From CAYZQH01 sp050300015 (lineage in GTDB: Bacteria; Pseudomonadota; Gammaproteobacteria; Pseudomonadales; Cellvibrionaceae), in contig JBNKWZ010000008.1 in NCBI GenBank assembly GCA_050300015.1, positions 124,001-188,000 of the forward strand: a stretch of 64,000 nucleotides of DNA, read 5' to 3'. The notes under the pieces were generated by a model. That model saw nothing but the letters and a program-made list of their open reading frames with translations, did no database searches and was not told the origin of the DNA. Each line of letters begins with the position of its first letter. The first letter of the stretch is position 1. Shown here one piece after another: positions 8,634 to 17,624 of this stretch. The position numbers were made by a program, and so were the translations under genes.

Positions 8634-10523
8634 ATGATTTACCCAAAAACCTTTGATGTAATTGTGATTGGTGGTGGACACGCCGGCACAGAAGCTTGTT
8701 TGGCTTCCGCACGCATGGGCTGTAAAACCCTTTTGCTGACTCACAACATTGAAACCTTGGGCCAAATGAGCTGTAATCCTGCCATTGGCGGCATTGGCAA
8801 AAGTCATTTGGTCAAAGAAATTGACGCTTTGGGTGGTGCCATGGCCAAAGCCACCGATCGCGGCGGCATTCAATTTAGGGTACTCAATAGTCGTAAGGGA
8901 CCTGCCGTTAGGGCCACACGCGCTCAGGCAGACCGCGTGCTGTACAAAGCTGCCGTGCGTGAGATATTAGAAAATCAAGAAAATCTGCAGATATTCCAGC
9001 AAGCGGTGGATGACCTTATTGTGGAGGGTGACACTGTACGAGGGGTTGTAACCCAAATGGGGCTGAAATTTTTTGCGCCCTGTGTGGTGCTTACCACCGG
9101 TACTTTTTTGGGCGGCCGTATTCATATTGGCTTAGAGAATTACTCAGGTGGTCGTGCGGGTGACCCGCCTTCCATAGCGTTGGCGGATCGTTTGCGGGAG
9201 TTACCCTTGCGCGTGGGGCGTTTAAAAACAGGTACGCCGCCCAGAATCGATGCGCGTTCGGTAGATTTCACCAAGGTGCAAGAACAATGGGGCGACGCCC
9301 CGTTGCCGGTGATGAGTTACATGGGGCAAGTGGAAGACCACCCCAAACAAGTGTGCTGTTGGATTACCCACACTAACACCCAAACTCACGACATTATCAT
9401 GCAGGGGTTGGACCGCTCGCCAATGTATACCGGGGTGATCGAGGGCGTGGGGCCTCGCTATTGCCCTTCAATTGAGGACAAAGTGCACCGCTTTGCCGAC
9501 AAAGACAGCCACCAAATTTTTATTGAGCCTGAAGGACTGAATACCCACGAGCTCTACCCCAATGGCATATCTACCAGTCTGCCTTTTGATGTGCAATTAC
9601 AACTGGTGCATTCCATCAATGGGTTCGAAAATGCGCACATCGTGCGCCCCGGCTACGCCATTGAGTATGACTATTTCAACCCGCAAGATTTGCAATACAG
9701 CTTTGAAACCAAGCACATTCAAGGCCTGTATTTTGCCGGACAAATTAATGGCACCACTGGCTATGAAGAAGCCGGCGCACAAGGCTTATTGGCGGGCTTA
9801 AATGCTGGGTTAAAATCACAAGGCAAACCCCCTTGGTGCCCCACCAGAGACCAAGCTTACATTGGTGTGTTGGCTGACGATTTGATTACCATGGGCACCC
9901 GCGAACCCTATCGTATGTTTACCAGCCGTGCCGAATATCGACTATTGTTGCGCGAAGACAACGCTGATTTGCGCCTCACTGAGCAGGGTAGAAACCTGGG
10001 TTTGGTGGATGACGCCCGCTGGCAGGCCTTCAGTGAAAAACGTGAGAGCATTGAACGCGAAACAGAGCGTCTGCGAACCACCTGGATTCAAGCGGGTAGC
10101 CCGGAGGCGAATACGTTGGCGGCCAAATTAAAATCGCCCTTGACCCGTGAATATTGTCTGCTGGATCTACTCAAGCGACCAGAACTCAACTATCAAGACA
10201 TTGGCAACATTAAAGGTGTGGCCCTGCTGGAACCTCAAGCGGCTGAGCAAGTAGAAATTGGTGCGAAATATTCGGGCTATATTACTCGCCAACAAGATGA
10301 AATAGACCGTCTGCGGGCCAGTGAAAACATGGCTATTCCACCGGAGTTTGATTTCTCAGTGGTGGATGGGCTCTCCAATGAGGTCAAACAAAAATTGGCA
10401 GAGGCAAAACCTGCCACATTGGCGCGCGCATCACGCGTACCGGGTGTTACCCCAGCCGCTGTGTCACTGTTGCTGATCACCTTGAAAAAGCGTGGTTTGG
10501 TCAAAAAAGCTGCGGTTCATTGA
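8634..10523 (+). CDS. mnmG: tRNA uridine-5-carboxymethylaminomethyl modification enzyme MnmG (GidA)
   Basis: This is the FAD-dependent partner of MnmE in U34 tRNA modification. The dinucleotide-binding motif GGGHAGTE lies at residues 13-20. The family segments CNPAIGGIGKSHLVKEIDAL, LKTGTPPRI and GTREPYRMFTSRAEYRLLLR are all present. The helical C-terminal domain that contacts MnmE and tRNA occupies about residues 540-629. Its length of 629 residues is typical. The TGA overlaps the likely TTG start of rsmG, so the two are translationally coupled. Confidence 0.98.
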   Translation: MIYPKTFDVIVIGGGHAGTEACLASARMGCKTLLLTHNIETLGQMSCNPAIGGIGKSHLVKEIDALGGAMAKATDRGGIQFRVLNSRKGPAVRATRAQADRVLYKAAVREILENQENLQIFQQAVDDLIVEGDTVRGVVTQMGLKFFAPCVVLTTGTFLGGRIHIGLENYSGGRAGDPPSIALADRLRELPLRVGRLKTGTPPRIDARSVDFTKVQEQWGDAPLPVMSYMGQVEDHPKQVCCWITHTNTQTHDIIMQGLDRSPMYTGVIEGVGPRYCPSIEDKVHRFADKDSHQIFIEPEGLNTHELYPNGISTSLPFDVQLQLVHSINGFENAHIVRPGYAIEYDYFNPQDLQYSFETKHIQGLYFAGQINGTTGYEEAGAQGLLAGLNAGLKSQGKPPWCPTRDQAYIGVLADDLITMGTREPYRMFTSRAEYRLLLREDNADLRLTEQGRNLGLVDDARWQAFSEKRESIERETERLRTTWIQAGSPEANTLAAKLKSPLTREYCLLDLLKRPELNYQDIGNIKGVALLEPQAAEQVEIGAKYSGYITRQQDEIDRLRASENMAIPPEFDFSVVDGLSNEVKQKLAEAKPATLARASRVPGVTPAAVSLLLITLKKRGLVKKAAVH

Positions 10524-11173
10524 GCGTGGTGTTGGACGAACGCCTCCAGCAGCAGTTGGACAAAGGGATAAAGTTGCTGGGGCTGAACCTAACCATTGCC
10601 CAAACTCAGAGCCTAGAAGCGTACCTGGTGCTGTTTCACAAGTGGAATAAGACCTTTAATTTATCGGCCATCCGGACTTTGGATCAAATGGTCGCTTTGC
10701 ATGTGCTCGACAGCTTGAGCGTAGCCCCTTGGATCGAAGGTAAAACCTGGCTCGATGTGGGTACCGGTGGTGGTTTGCCGGGTATACCCTTGGCCATTAC
10801 CTTTCCCGATAAGCATTTCACTTTACTCGACAGTACGGGCAAAAAAACGCGTTTCTTACACCAGGTCGTACAAAATTTAGGTTTAACCAATGTCACCGTG
10901 GTGAATGGTCGCGCCGAAGCCATTCACCCGCAAGAGCCTGTGGATGGTATCATCAGTCGAGCTTTTGCCTCCTTGAACGACATGATCACCTGCACGCATC
11001 ACTGGCTTGGCCCCAACGGGCATTTTTGGGCCATGAAGGGGCAAATGCCGGAAACCGAGTTGAGCCAGATTCAAAAAGGCTTTATTGTCAGCAAAGTTCA
11101 ACCCCTGAGTGTGCCGGGCGTGAAAGCCGAGCGCTGTTTAGTGGTGCTTAAGCCCGATCAACAAGAGACCTAG
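10520..11173 (+). CDS. rsmG: 16S rRNA (guanine-527-N7)-methyltransferase RsmG (GidB)
   Basis: This SAM-dependent enzyme methylates G527 in the 530 loop of 16S rRNA. The SAM-binding motif DVGTGGGLPGIP is at residues 79-90, preceded by the family's WNKTFNLSAIR segment. The first usable codon is TTG at 10520, overlapping the mnmG stop. GTG codons at 10526 and 10529 are alternatives. It continues without a gap into parA, the standard mnmG-rsmG-parA-parB order. Confidence 0.96.
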   Translation: MSVVLDERLQQQLDKGIKLLGLNLTIAQTQSLEAYLVLFHKWNKTFNLSAIRTLDQMVALHVLDSLSVAPWIEGKTWLDVGTGGGLPGIPLAITFPDKHFTLLDSTGKKTRFLHQVVQNLGLTNVTVVNGRAEAIHPQEPVDGIISRAFASLNDMITCTHHWLGPNGHFWAMKGQMPETELSQIQKGFIVSKVQPLSVPGVKAERCLVVLKPDQQET

Positions 11174-11175
11174 CC

Positions 11176-11982
11176 GTGGCGCAAATATACGCAATAACCA
11201 ACCAAAAAGGTGGTGTGGGTAAAACCACCACTACCGTGAACCTTGCGGCGTGCCTAGCCGCCACGAAAAAGCGCGTGTTGTTGGTTGATGTGGACCCACA
11301 GGGAAACGCCACCATGGGCAGTGGTATCAATAAGATGGATTTGGACTACAGCGTTTATGACGTGTTGATGGGCGTTATGGATGTGAATTCCGCATTGGTG
11401 AATTCGGTCGATGCCGGCTATCAAGTACTGGGGGCGAATGCAGATCTCACTGCAGCGGAAGTGCAGCTACTGGAAGAGGAAGGCAAAGAGCATCGTTTGG
11501 CGAATGCATTGTCGTCCATCGCCGCGCAATATGACTATATATTAATTGATTGCCCACCATCACTGAATATGCTTACCGTTAATGCCTTGGTGGCTTGTGA
11601 CGGTGTGATCATTCCTATGCAGTGTGAATACTACGCGCTGGAGGGGCTGTCTGCACTGATGGACACTATTAGTACCATTCAACAAGCGGTCAACCCAAAA
11701 CTGCATGTGGAAGGGTTACTTAGAACCATGTACGACCCCAGAATGAGTTTGACTGGAGAGGTCTCCGCGCAGTTAATTCAACATTTTGGGGATAAGGTTT
11801 ATCGCACGTGTATTCCTCGCAATGTGCGTTTGGCGGAAGCCCCAAGTTTTGGCCAGCCCGTCATCATCTATGATAAACACTCTAAAGGCGCCTTAGCTTA
11901 TTTGGCACTTGCCGGCGAAATTATTCGACGCAATGAAGCCAGTAATGCGCCTCCCGCAGCCATGATGGCCCCGACTCAATAA
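11176..11982 (+). CDS. parA: Chromosome partitioning ATPase ParA (Soj)
   Basis: This Walker-type ATPase binds DNA non-specifically and, with ParB-parS, segregates the origin region. The deviant Walker A motif KGGVGKTT is at residues 11-18, followed by VDVDPQGNAT and the Walker B IDCPPSL. The start is GTG at 11176, two bases after the rsmG stop. Its length of 268 is typical of the chromosomal class. A second, orphan ParA-like protein is encoded at 47652-48338. Confidence 0.96.
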   Translation: MAQIYAITNQKGGVGKTTTTVNLAACLAATKKRVLLVDVDPQGNATMGSGINKMDLDYSVYDVLMGVMDVNSALVNSVDAGYQVLGANADLTAAEVQLLEEEGKEHRLANALSSIAAQYDYILIDCPPSLNMLTVNALVACDGVIIPMQCEYYALEGLSALMDTISTIQQAVNPKLHVEGLLRTMYDPRMSLTGEVSAQLIQHFGDKVYRTCIPRNVRLAEAPSFGQPVIIYDKHSKGALAYLALAGEIIRRNEASNAPPAAMMAPTQ

Positions 11983-11997
11983 TAACGATGAACTCTC

Positions 11998-12912
11998 ATG
12001 ACCAAACCTAAACGAAAAGGCCTGGGGCGCGGATTGGATGCCCTGTTAAGTACAAATTCTAGTCTTAATGCACCTCAAGGTGCTAATCACGCTGATGCCT
12101 CCTCACTTGACACCAAACCTAAAGATGGGATTTTGGCCGATTTGCCCATAGAGTTTTTGCAACGAGGAAAGTACCAGCCGAGAACCGATATGCAACAGGA
12201 ATCCCTACAAGAGTTGGCGGATTCCATTAAAGCCCAAGGGGTGATGCAGCCGATTGTCGTGAGGCCGATCGGTGATCAAAAATACGAAATCATTGCCGGT
12301 GAACGCCGTTGGCGAGCGAGCCAGTTGGCGGGACTTGATAAAATTCCTGCGGTGATTCGCGATGTGCCCGATGAGGCTGCCATTGCAATGGCGTTGATTG
12401 AAAATATTCAGCGTGAAGACCTGAATCCGGTTGAAGAGGCAGTGGCTTTAAAACGCTTACAGGAAGAATTTGAACTCACGCATCAGGAAGTGGCCACCGC
12501 TGTGGGTAAATCGCGTACTGCCGTGTCAAACACTTTACGCTTGTTAAATTTGTGCGCAGAAGTTCGCACCTTACTTGAGCATGGCGATATTGAAATGGGG
12601 CATGCACGGTCACTGTTAACTTTAGAGACGCAAGCCCAAAAATATTTGGCGAACACCGTTGTGGCCAAATCCCTATCAGTCCGTCAGACCGAGGCCTTGG
12701 TACGAAAATATCAAGCAGAAGAAAATAAACCCAAGCAAGCGCCGGTAAAAGAAAACGCCGATATCACCAAATTACAGGATGCCCTCTCAGATAAAATTGG
12801 CGTACCCGTGATGGTGCAGCATTCTGCAAAGGGGTCGGGCAAGTTGGTTTTGAAATACAGTAACCTCGACGAGTTGGATGGTATTTTAAACCACATGGGT
12901 TATGAGGCTTAA
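11998..12912 (+). CDS. parB: Chromosome partitioning protein ParB (Spo0J)
   Basis: ParB is the CTP-dependent clamp that loads at parS. Box I GERRWRAS is at residues 101-108, and ENIQREDLNPVEEA and a helix-turn-helix (LTHQEVATAVGKSRTAVSN) follow. The C-terminal dimerisation region ends with LDGILNHMGY. The conserved N-terminal LGRGLDALL, which interacts with ParA, is at residues 9-17. It has 304 residues. I did not find a convincing consensus parS in the window. Confidence 0.96.
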   Translation: MTKPKRKGLGRGLDALLSTNSSLNAPQGANHADASSLDTKPKDGILADLPIEFLQRGKYQPRTDMQQESLQELADSIKAQGVMQPIVVRPIGDQKYEIIAGERRWRASQLAGLDKIPAVIRDVPDEAAIAMALIENIQREDLNPVEEAVALKRLQEEFELTHQEVATAVGKSRTAVSNTLRLLNLCAEVRTLLEHGDIEMGHARSLLTLETQAQKYLANTVVAKSLSVRQTEALVRKYQAEENKPKQAPVKENADITKLQDALSDKIGVPVMVQHSAKGSGKLVLKYSNLDELDGILNHMGYEA

Positions 12913-13145
12913 GGTCTCTTCTAAAAATACATTTTATTGTAATAGCGGCACAAGCCCGGTCATCGAATCCTTACAAATTGGCAGGATAGCCAATTAGCTA
13001 AGCTCAGTTGCCCGCGGGGCGAATCACAAGGAAGTGATTCATGATTTGCCCCTTGTAAACTTCGGTTCTCGGAAACTGCTCCGTGCGGTGTTACTGCTTT
13101 CACGAAGAAACTTCCATTTTTATAAGTGTCCTTAAATAAAATCTT
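12913..13145. other. Hairpin-rich intergenic region after parB
   Basis: This stretch lies between converging parB and a minus-strand gene. It holds several inverted repeats: AATTGGC/GCCAATT (12976-12995), GAATCAC/GTGATTC (13021-13040), and an overlapping imperfect pair GGGGCGAATCA/TGATTTGCCCC (13016-13052). The last two are mutually exclusive folds. No run of T follows any of them, so they are not obvious intrinsic terminators. No coding sequence is seen. Confidence 0.5.
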
Positions 13146-13943
13146 CTAAAAGTCTTTGCTAATTTGTAAACCAATGGAATAGGTTTCTAATTCTGTGTGC
13201 GGATGAAAAAACACGGCATCCAGTGTTTGACCATTGCGTGCTAGCCATACTGGGCGGCTTTGTTCAATTTCAGTAAATTCATAAATCAAATTCAAACCCA
13301 TCATCCAGTCGTAGGGAAGTCTTTTCCCGATATAGAGATGACTCATTAGTGTGTAGTCCATACCTAGGTGAACATCTGAATCATCATAGACCTCTTCAAA
13401 GTCTACGGTCATATGAGATCGAAATGCCATCTTGGCGTTGAATTCAAAATCCACGCGAAATTGGTCGGTGTGAATGATGACTTGTTTGAACCCTACAAAC
13501 CCTTGTCGTTGGTCTAAGTATTCATTCAGAGTACCACTCAGGTTATTTGCGCCAATATAGCGGTCTCGAGTATTCGCTTGATACCCTAAATACACCACCG
13601 TGGTGACAAAGGATTTTCCAAAGATGTAATGGTCACTTTCCAGCTTATAGAAAGTTTGGGTTTTTATGGGTTGGCCTAATTGAGAATAACCTAGGTAGTC
13701 GACTTGATCGTTACCGGTATAATGCCCGTATTCAAAATAGTACTGATTTTGTTTTTGATACCCAATACTAAACCCCATAGTGGGGATGATGCCGGATTCT
13801 TCGTTAATTGCGAAGCCTTCATTCCACTCCACAAAGTTCACATAGTTTAATTGATTGTTTAATTCCAAAAATAATCCGTCGTACGCTTGCGCGTATGTGG
13901 ACCAAGCTAAAAAAAATATAAGCAGTATATAGGCTAAAGTCAT
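13146..13943 (-). CDS. Hypothetical outer-membrane beta-barrel protein
   Basis: The product of about 265 residues starts with a signal peptide (MTLAYILLIFFLAWSTYAQA, cleavage expected after AQA). It continues with alternating aromatic/polar strands (for example GFSIGYQKQNQYYFEYGHYT, VVYLGYQANT, VDFEFNAKMAF) and ends in phenylalanine (LQISKDF), the hallmark of outer-membrane barrels. GTG at 13949 is an alternative start. It lies 37 bases downstream of a lipoprotein gene on the same strand, so the two probably form an operon. It belongs to no family I recognise. The pair interrupts the usual parB-atpI linkage. Confidence 0.75.
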   Translation of the reverse strand: MTLAYILLIFFLAWSTYAQAYDGLFLELNNQLNYVNFVEWNEGFAINEESGIIPTMGFSIGYQKQNQYYFEYGHYTGNDQVDYLGYSQLGQPIKTQTFYKLESDHYIFGKSFVTTVVYLGYQANTRDRYIGANNLSGTLNEYLDQRQGFVGFKQVIIHTDQFRVDFEFNAKMAFRSHMTVDFEEVYDDSDVHLGMDYTLMSHLYIGKRLPYDWMMGLNLIYEFTEIEQSRPVWLARNGQTLDAVFFHPHTELETYSIGLQISKDF

Positions 13944-13980
13944 CAACACACCAAACCTATTTCAAGAACCTGTGCGGCAC

Positions 13981-15006
13981 TTACAAAGCATCTACTGACA
14001 ATTGACGTAGTGCCAAGTCGTACCACGTAGTGTACTGAACTTCATCAATAATATTATCTGCGCCATAATCCAAAAGTAGTTTGACGCTAGTGCCATCCAA
14101 AATATCAATAATCAAATTATCTGAACCACCATTGACTTTGATTACGCCAGAAACGGGTACGGAATAACCCACGCCCTGTAGAGGTTTGAGTGTTTCATAC
14201 TCGATTAAGGTATCATTAAGAGTGAAGTCCACAAACTTTGAAACCATGTTGATTTGGTATTCCCCGGTTTGTGAATTGACCCACTTATGGGATTGGAACT
14301 CGAGTGTTTGATAGGAAGTATCAGCTGCGTAATAAAGATCCTGTGCATAAATATCGGTATAAATGGTAATGCCATCTTGACTTTCCACTTGATAATTCAA
14401 TTGGCCGTTAATAACAAAAGGCAAAAAACCACTAAATGTGATGGCGAGTTGATTGACCTTAACTTGGCTGGTTATATTGTAGTTTTGCATGGTAAGCAAC
14501 TGGTTTAACGCGGCATTAAACTCAATATCTAAAACGCCGTTGAGCGCCATATACCCTTGATTGCAATGACTGAATGAGGTGTTAAACGTCATAGCCAAGG
14601 TTTCGTCAAAATTGATTTGAATGTTTTGGCCAGTACTGGTTAAGGAGGCCGCTACACCTACGTCACCATCATATAAACATTTAACGGGTAGCATGGTGAT
14701 CACCACGCCGGTGGCCATATCTACAATTTGTTGGTTTTGCTCGCGTATAATCGCTACGTTGGTATCCACTGCGGTAGTGCTAAAGTCGCTTAACAAAACA
14801 GCCTTTAATGTGCTGCTAGCAACAGCATTGAAGTTTTCGCTGTTAAGTGAAATGGGCGATAAATTTTTACTGTTGGTTTTGTTGTAAACTTGTGTAATAG
14901 GTGTGGAGGTTGAGGCCACCTTTTTGGGCGCGCTCTGCTCACAAGCGCCAAGCAATACGATGTATGTGACGATAAACCCATAATGGATTAGCTGCGTAAT
15001 ACTCAT
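13981..15006 (-). CDS. Hypothetical secreted lipoprotein
   Basis: I place the start at ATG 15006, not the longer frame to 15126. GGAG lies about ten bases upstream, and the product then begins with a signal sequence ending in lipobox LLGAC (MSITQLIHYGFIVTYIVLLGAC), giving 341 residues with the acylated Cys near residue 22. The mature part is rich in beta-strand, Asn, Thr and Asp and has no catalytic motif I can name. It probably sits in the outer membrane. It is followed by the barrel gene at 13146, and a shared role in envelope function is inferred. Confidence 0.72.
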   Translation of the reverse strand: MSITQLIHYGFIVTYIVLLGACEQSAPKKVASTSTPITQVYNKTNSKNLSPISLNSENFNAVASSTLKAVLLSDFSTTAVDTNVAIIREQNQQIVDMATGVVITMLPVKCLYDGDVGVAASLTSTGQNIQINFDETLAMTFNTSFSHCNQGYMALNGVLDIEFNAALNQLLTMQNYNITSQVKVNQLAITFSGFLPFVINGQLNYQVESQDGITIYTDIYAQDLYYAADTSYQTLEFQSHKWVNSQTGEYQINMVSKFVDFTLNDTLIEYETLKPLQGVGYSVPVSGVIKVNGGSDNLIIDILDGTSVKLLLDYGADNIIDEVQYTTWYDLALRQLSVDAL

Positions 15007-15631
15007 AACCTTTCTCCGATTCCTAACAACCTGGTGGTTTGTTAAGGCGCTATTTATCATTTTTATAATAGTGTTGTCGCTATATTCGAATACAGCTTTT
15101 TGCCCTGAAGTGTTTAACTTTTGCAACGAAGTTAATGATCGATTGTTTGCCGTAATATTGATTGATCAGGCACACTCAACCCGCCCTATTTGCTGGCAGG
15201 CTTGCGCCTGAAGAGCAATGGGAGTACAAAAGACTTTTATCCTTTGGCCCAAAGCCGGGCTCAGACTGCTATTTAAGATGCATTGTTATAGGCTGGTGAA
15301 AGGACGCCAATGTGTAATATTTTGTGTATTGGGTATCGGCTTTCCGTCCAACTTGACTAAGACTGTTAAAGCGAGGATGGGTCAAAAAAGCCCAACCTGC
15401 CCTGCGGTGGTTTGTCAAATGAAACTGGATAACTTCAGTATAGAAAGCCATTGAAAAGAAAACCGTGTAAAGGTCACTGTTCGTCGGATTGTGTGGCACG
15501 AAAATCAACCCAAAAGGGGCCAACTCGTGAAATTGTGACTTAGGTATAAATTGTGAGTTATACGAAAGACCCATCATACAAAAGCCTTATATCGAGAAGA
15601 ATCCTATCTAAGCGAGTTACACCACAATTCC
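15007..15631. other. Long non-coding stretch upstream of the atp promoter
   Basis: There is no convincing gene. The open frames on both strands (for example 15218-15454 plus and 15269-15577 minus) lack ribosome binding sites and recognisable protein character. It must contain the promoter of the minus-strand lipoprotein gene, which I could not place. Confidence 0.4.
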
Positions 15632-15660
15632 ACCAAATGGCATTTGGTTAAATATTAACC
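15632..15660. promoter_or_regulatory. Paired palindromes upstream of the atp promoter
   Basis: Two adjoining inverted repeats, ACCAAAT-3-ATTTGGT (15632-15648) and GGTTAA-3-TTAACC (15646-15660), end 23 bases before the -35 box of the atp promoter. That is a plausible operator position. The protein involved, if any, is unknown. Confidence 0.35.
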
Positions 15661-15683
15661 AATATGCAATCCATCGTCAGTGG

Positions 15684-15712
15684 TTGAACCCTGAGCACTT
15701 TAAACCTATAAT
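15684..15712 (+). promoter_or_regulatory. Sigma-70 promoter of the atp operon
   Basis: TTGAAC (15684-15689) and a perfect TATAAT (15707-15712) are separated by the optimal 17 bases. They point to atpI and leave a leader of about 195 bases. No other good promoter is seen between here and atpB. Confidence 0.75.
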
Positions 15713-15912
15713 CGGCCTCGCCCTCCCACTGGGAATAAGATCATCTATTAAGGGCGCATTGAGTGTTGGAATTTTGACAGGTCTATTGGGGTTACCTCCT
15801 ACCTGGAATGTCAGGCTGATACCGAGCCACTTTGATTTAGGGTTTGATGACGACTTCGCGGATGTTTTTATGATGACGCGAGAATCAGCCTTGCTCAATC
15901 TATGGTAATGGT

Positions 15913-16353
15913 TTGACACCCATCGAGAACAACAAACGCAAAGGTATGCGGCCGGTACTTTCTGTTTTGGTATTTGAAAGTGGTGTCGCATTGCTGATAT
16001 TCGTGCTGAGCTTGCCATTTGTGCAATGGCTTACCTCGGTATCGTTATTTGTGGGTGGTGTTATCTTTGTCATACCCAATACTTACTTCACGTTATATGC
16101 CTTTCGCTACCAAGGTGCGCAGTGGTCCCATCTGATCGCGCAGTCTTTTTTGCAGGGGCAGATGGGTAAATTGGCGTTAAGCGCGGTGGCTTTTGCATTG
16201 GTGTTTCGTTTTTATCCAACACTGAATGCAATAGCCCTATTTGGATCGTACGGTGTGTTAATGGTTGTTCACGTTGCTGTGGCCAGTTGGGTCAGCAATA
16301 ACCAAAGCCAGGTAATGAATGACAGCCCTAACAACACTGAACGTAAATTTTGA
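15913..16353 (+). CDS. atpI: ATP synthase subunit I (AtpI)
   Basis: This small hydrophobic protein is encoded first in atp operons and thought to assist c-ring assembly. It has four predicted membrane segments (from about residue 14), with the family-typical IPNTYFTLYAFRYQGA and a QSFLQGQMGKLALSAVAFAL stretch. The start is uncertain: TTG at 15913 gives 146 residues and ATG at 15946 gives 135. Neither has a strong ribosome binding site. It is 20 bases upstream of atpB. Confidence 0.88.
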   Translation: MTPIENNKRKGMRPVLSVLVFESGVALLIFVLSLPFVQWLTSVSLFVGGVIFVIPNTYFTLYAFRYQGAQWSHLIAQSFLQGQMGKLALSAVAFALVFRFYPTLNAIALFGSYGVLMVVHVAVASWVSNNQSQVMNDSPNNTERKF

Positions 16354-16373
16354 CTTATATAAGTATTTGATTC

Positions 16374-17291
16374 ATGGCGAGTGAAGCTCAAACCTCAGTT
16401 GAATATATTCAGCACCATTTACAAAACCTTGCCTTTGGAAAGCTTCCTGCGGGATACGAGCGTGCTAGCGGCGACGTGCTGGACGTGGCCACGTGGACCA
16501 TTGCGCATTCATCGCAAGAGGCTGCCGACATGGGGTTTTGGACCTTTCATGTGGATACCCTTGGCTGGAGTATTGTTTTAGGGGCACTGTTCAGCTTCTT
16601 CTTTTACCGGGTGGCCAAAAAAGCCACTACAGATAAGCCCACAGGGCTGCAGAGTTTTATTGAGTTGGTGGTGGACTTTGTTAATGGCACCGTAAAAGAT
16701 ATTTTCCACCACAAAAATCGTATGATCGCACCCATGGCACTCACTATATTCTGCTGGGTGTTTTTAATGAATTTAATGGACCTTATCCCGGTTGATTGGC
16801 TTCCCCACGCAGCGGCCATCGCCTCTGGTAATCCACATCTCTATTTCAAAGTGGTACCCACCACGGACCCGAACATTACTTTGGGTATGTCTATCACCGT
16901 ATTTCTGTTGATGATTGGCTTCAGCATTCGTGAAAAAGGCTTTATGGGATTTGTAAAGGAATACACTTTGCACCCCTTTCATACCAACAATGTGTTTGTG
17001 AATATTCTTCTCATTCCTGCCAACTTTACTTTGGAAGTTATTGCGCTATTGGCGAAGCCCATTTCTTTGGGTATGCGGTTGTTTGGCAATATGTATGCGG
17101 GCGAAATGATCTTTATCCTGATTGCCATCATGTTTGGAGCGGGCCTCTTTTTGGGTGCATTTGCTGGTGTGCTGCAGTGGGCATGGGCGGTTCTGCATAT
17201 ATTGGTGATTACCCTACAAGCATTCGTATTCATGGTGTTGACCATTGTCTATATGGCCATGGCACACGATGTAGCCGATGAACAACACTAA
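16374..17291 (+). CDS. atpB: ATP synthase Fo subunit a
   Basis: Subunit a forms the two proton half-channels against the c-ring. The essential arginine is in LLAKPISLGMRLFGNMYAGE (Arg near residue 234), and the C-terminal helix contains the LQAFVFMVLTIVYMAMA segment. The N-terminal 50 residues are longer and more polar than in E. coli, but 305 residues is usual for marine gammaproteobacteria. It is second in the atp operon. Confidence 0.97.
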   Translation: MASEAQTSVEYIQHHLQNLAFGKLPAGYERASGDVLDVATWTIAHSSQEAADMGFWTFHVDTLGWSIVLGALFSFFFYRVAKKATTDKPTGLQSFIELVVDFVNGTVKDIFHHKNRMIAPMALTIFCWVFLMNLMDLIPVDWLPHAAAIASGNPHLYFKVVPTTDPNITLGMSITVFLLMIGFSIREKGFMGFVKEYTLHPFHTNNVFVNILLIPANFTLEVIALLAKPISLGMRLFGNMYAGEMIFILIAIMFGAGLFLGAFAGVLQWAWAVLHILVITLQAFVFMVLTIVYMAMAHDVADEQH

Positions 17292-17338
17292 TTTTTTAAC
17301 TTTTCATTCTTAATTCAACTTAAATTTGGAGAAATAAA

Positions 17339-17584
17339 ATGGCACAAGCAATGGTTTATTTAGCTGCGGCTTTGTTAATTGGTTTAGGCGCTTTAGGTAC
17401 AGCCCTAGGCTTTGGGGCCCTCGGCGGTAAGCTTTTGGAAGGCTCTGCACGTCAACCAGAACAAGGCCCAGCGTTGCAAGTTAAGATGTTCTTGATGGCG
17501 GGTCTGTTGGATGCCGTACCCATGATTGGTGTGGGTATCGCAATGTACATGATTTTCGTTGTGGCGCCTGGTATCCCTGCTTAA
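17339..17584 (+). CDS. atpE: ATP synthase Fo subunit c
   Basis: This 81-residue two-helix hairpin proteolipid forms the rotor ring. The polar loop is ARQPEQGP, and the proton-carrying aspartate is Asp58 in MAGLLDAVPMI. The ion site lacks the Gln/Glu set of sodium-type rings, so a proton-driven enzyme is expected. A strong GGAG ribosome binding site precedes ATG 17339, consistent with the high copy number of c. Confidence 0.98.
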   Translation: MAQAMVYLAAALLIGLGALGTALGFGALGGKLLEGSARQPEQGPALQVKMFLMAGLLDAVPMIGVGIAMYMIFVVAPGIPA

Positions 17585-17624
17585 TTCGTCCCGTTATCAA
17601 TGGTTTAACTAAATAGGTGGTGGT

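Noticed and set aside
10628..10648. parS-like TGTTTCAC...GTGGAA inside rsmG
   Set aside because: The half-sites are separated by extra bases and the segment encodes the conserved FHKWNK of RsmG, so it is explained by protein coding.
15218..15577. Open frames on both strands upstream of the atp promoter
   Set aside because: No ribosome binding site, no conserved pattern and overlapping opposite frames. They look like chance.
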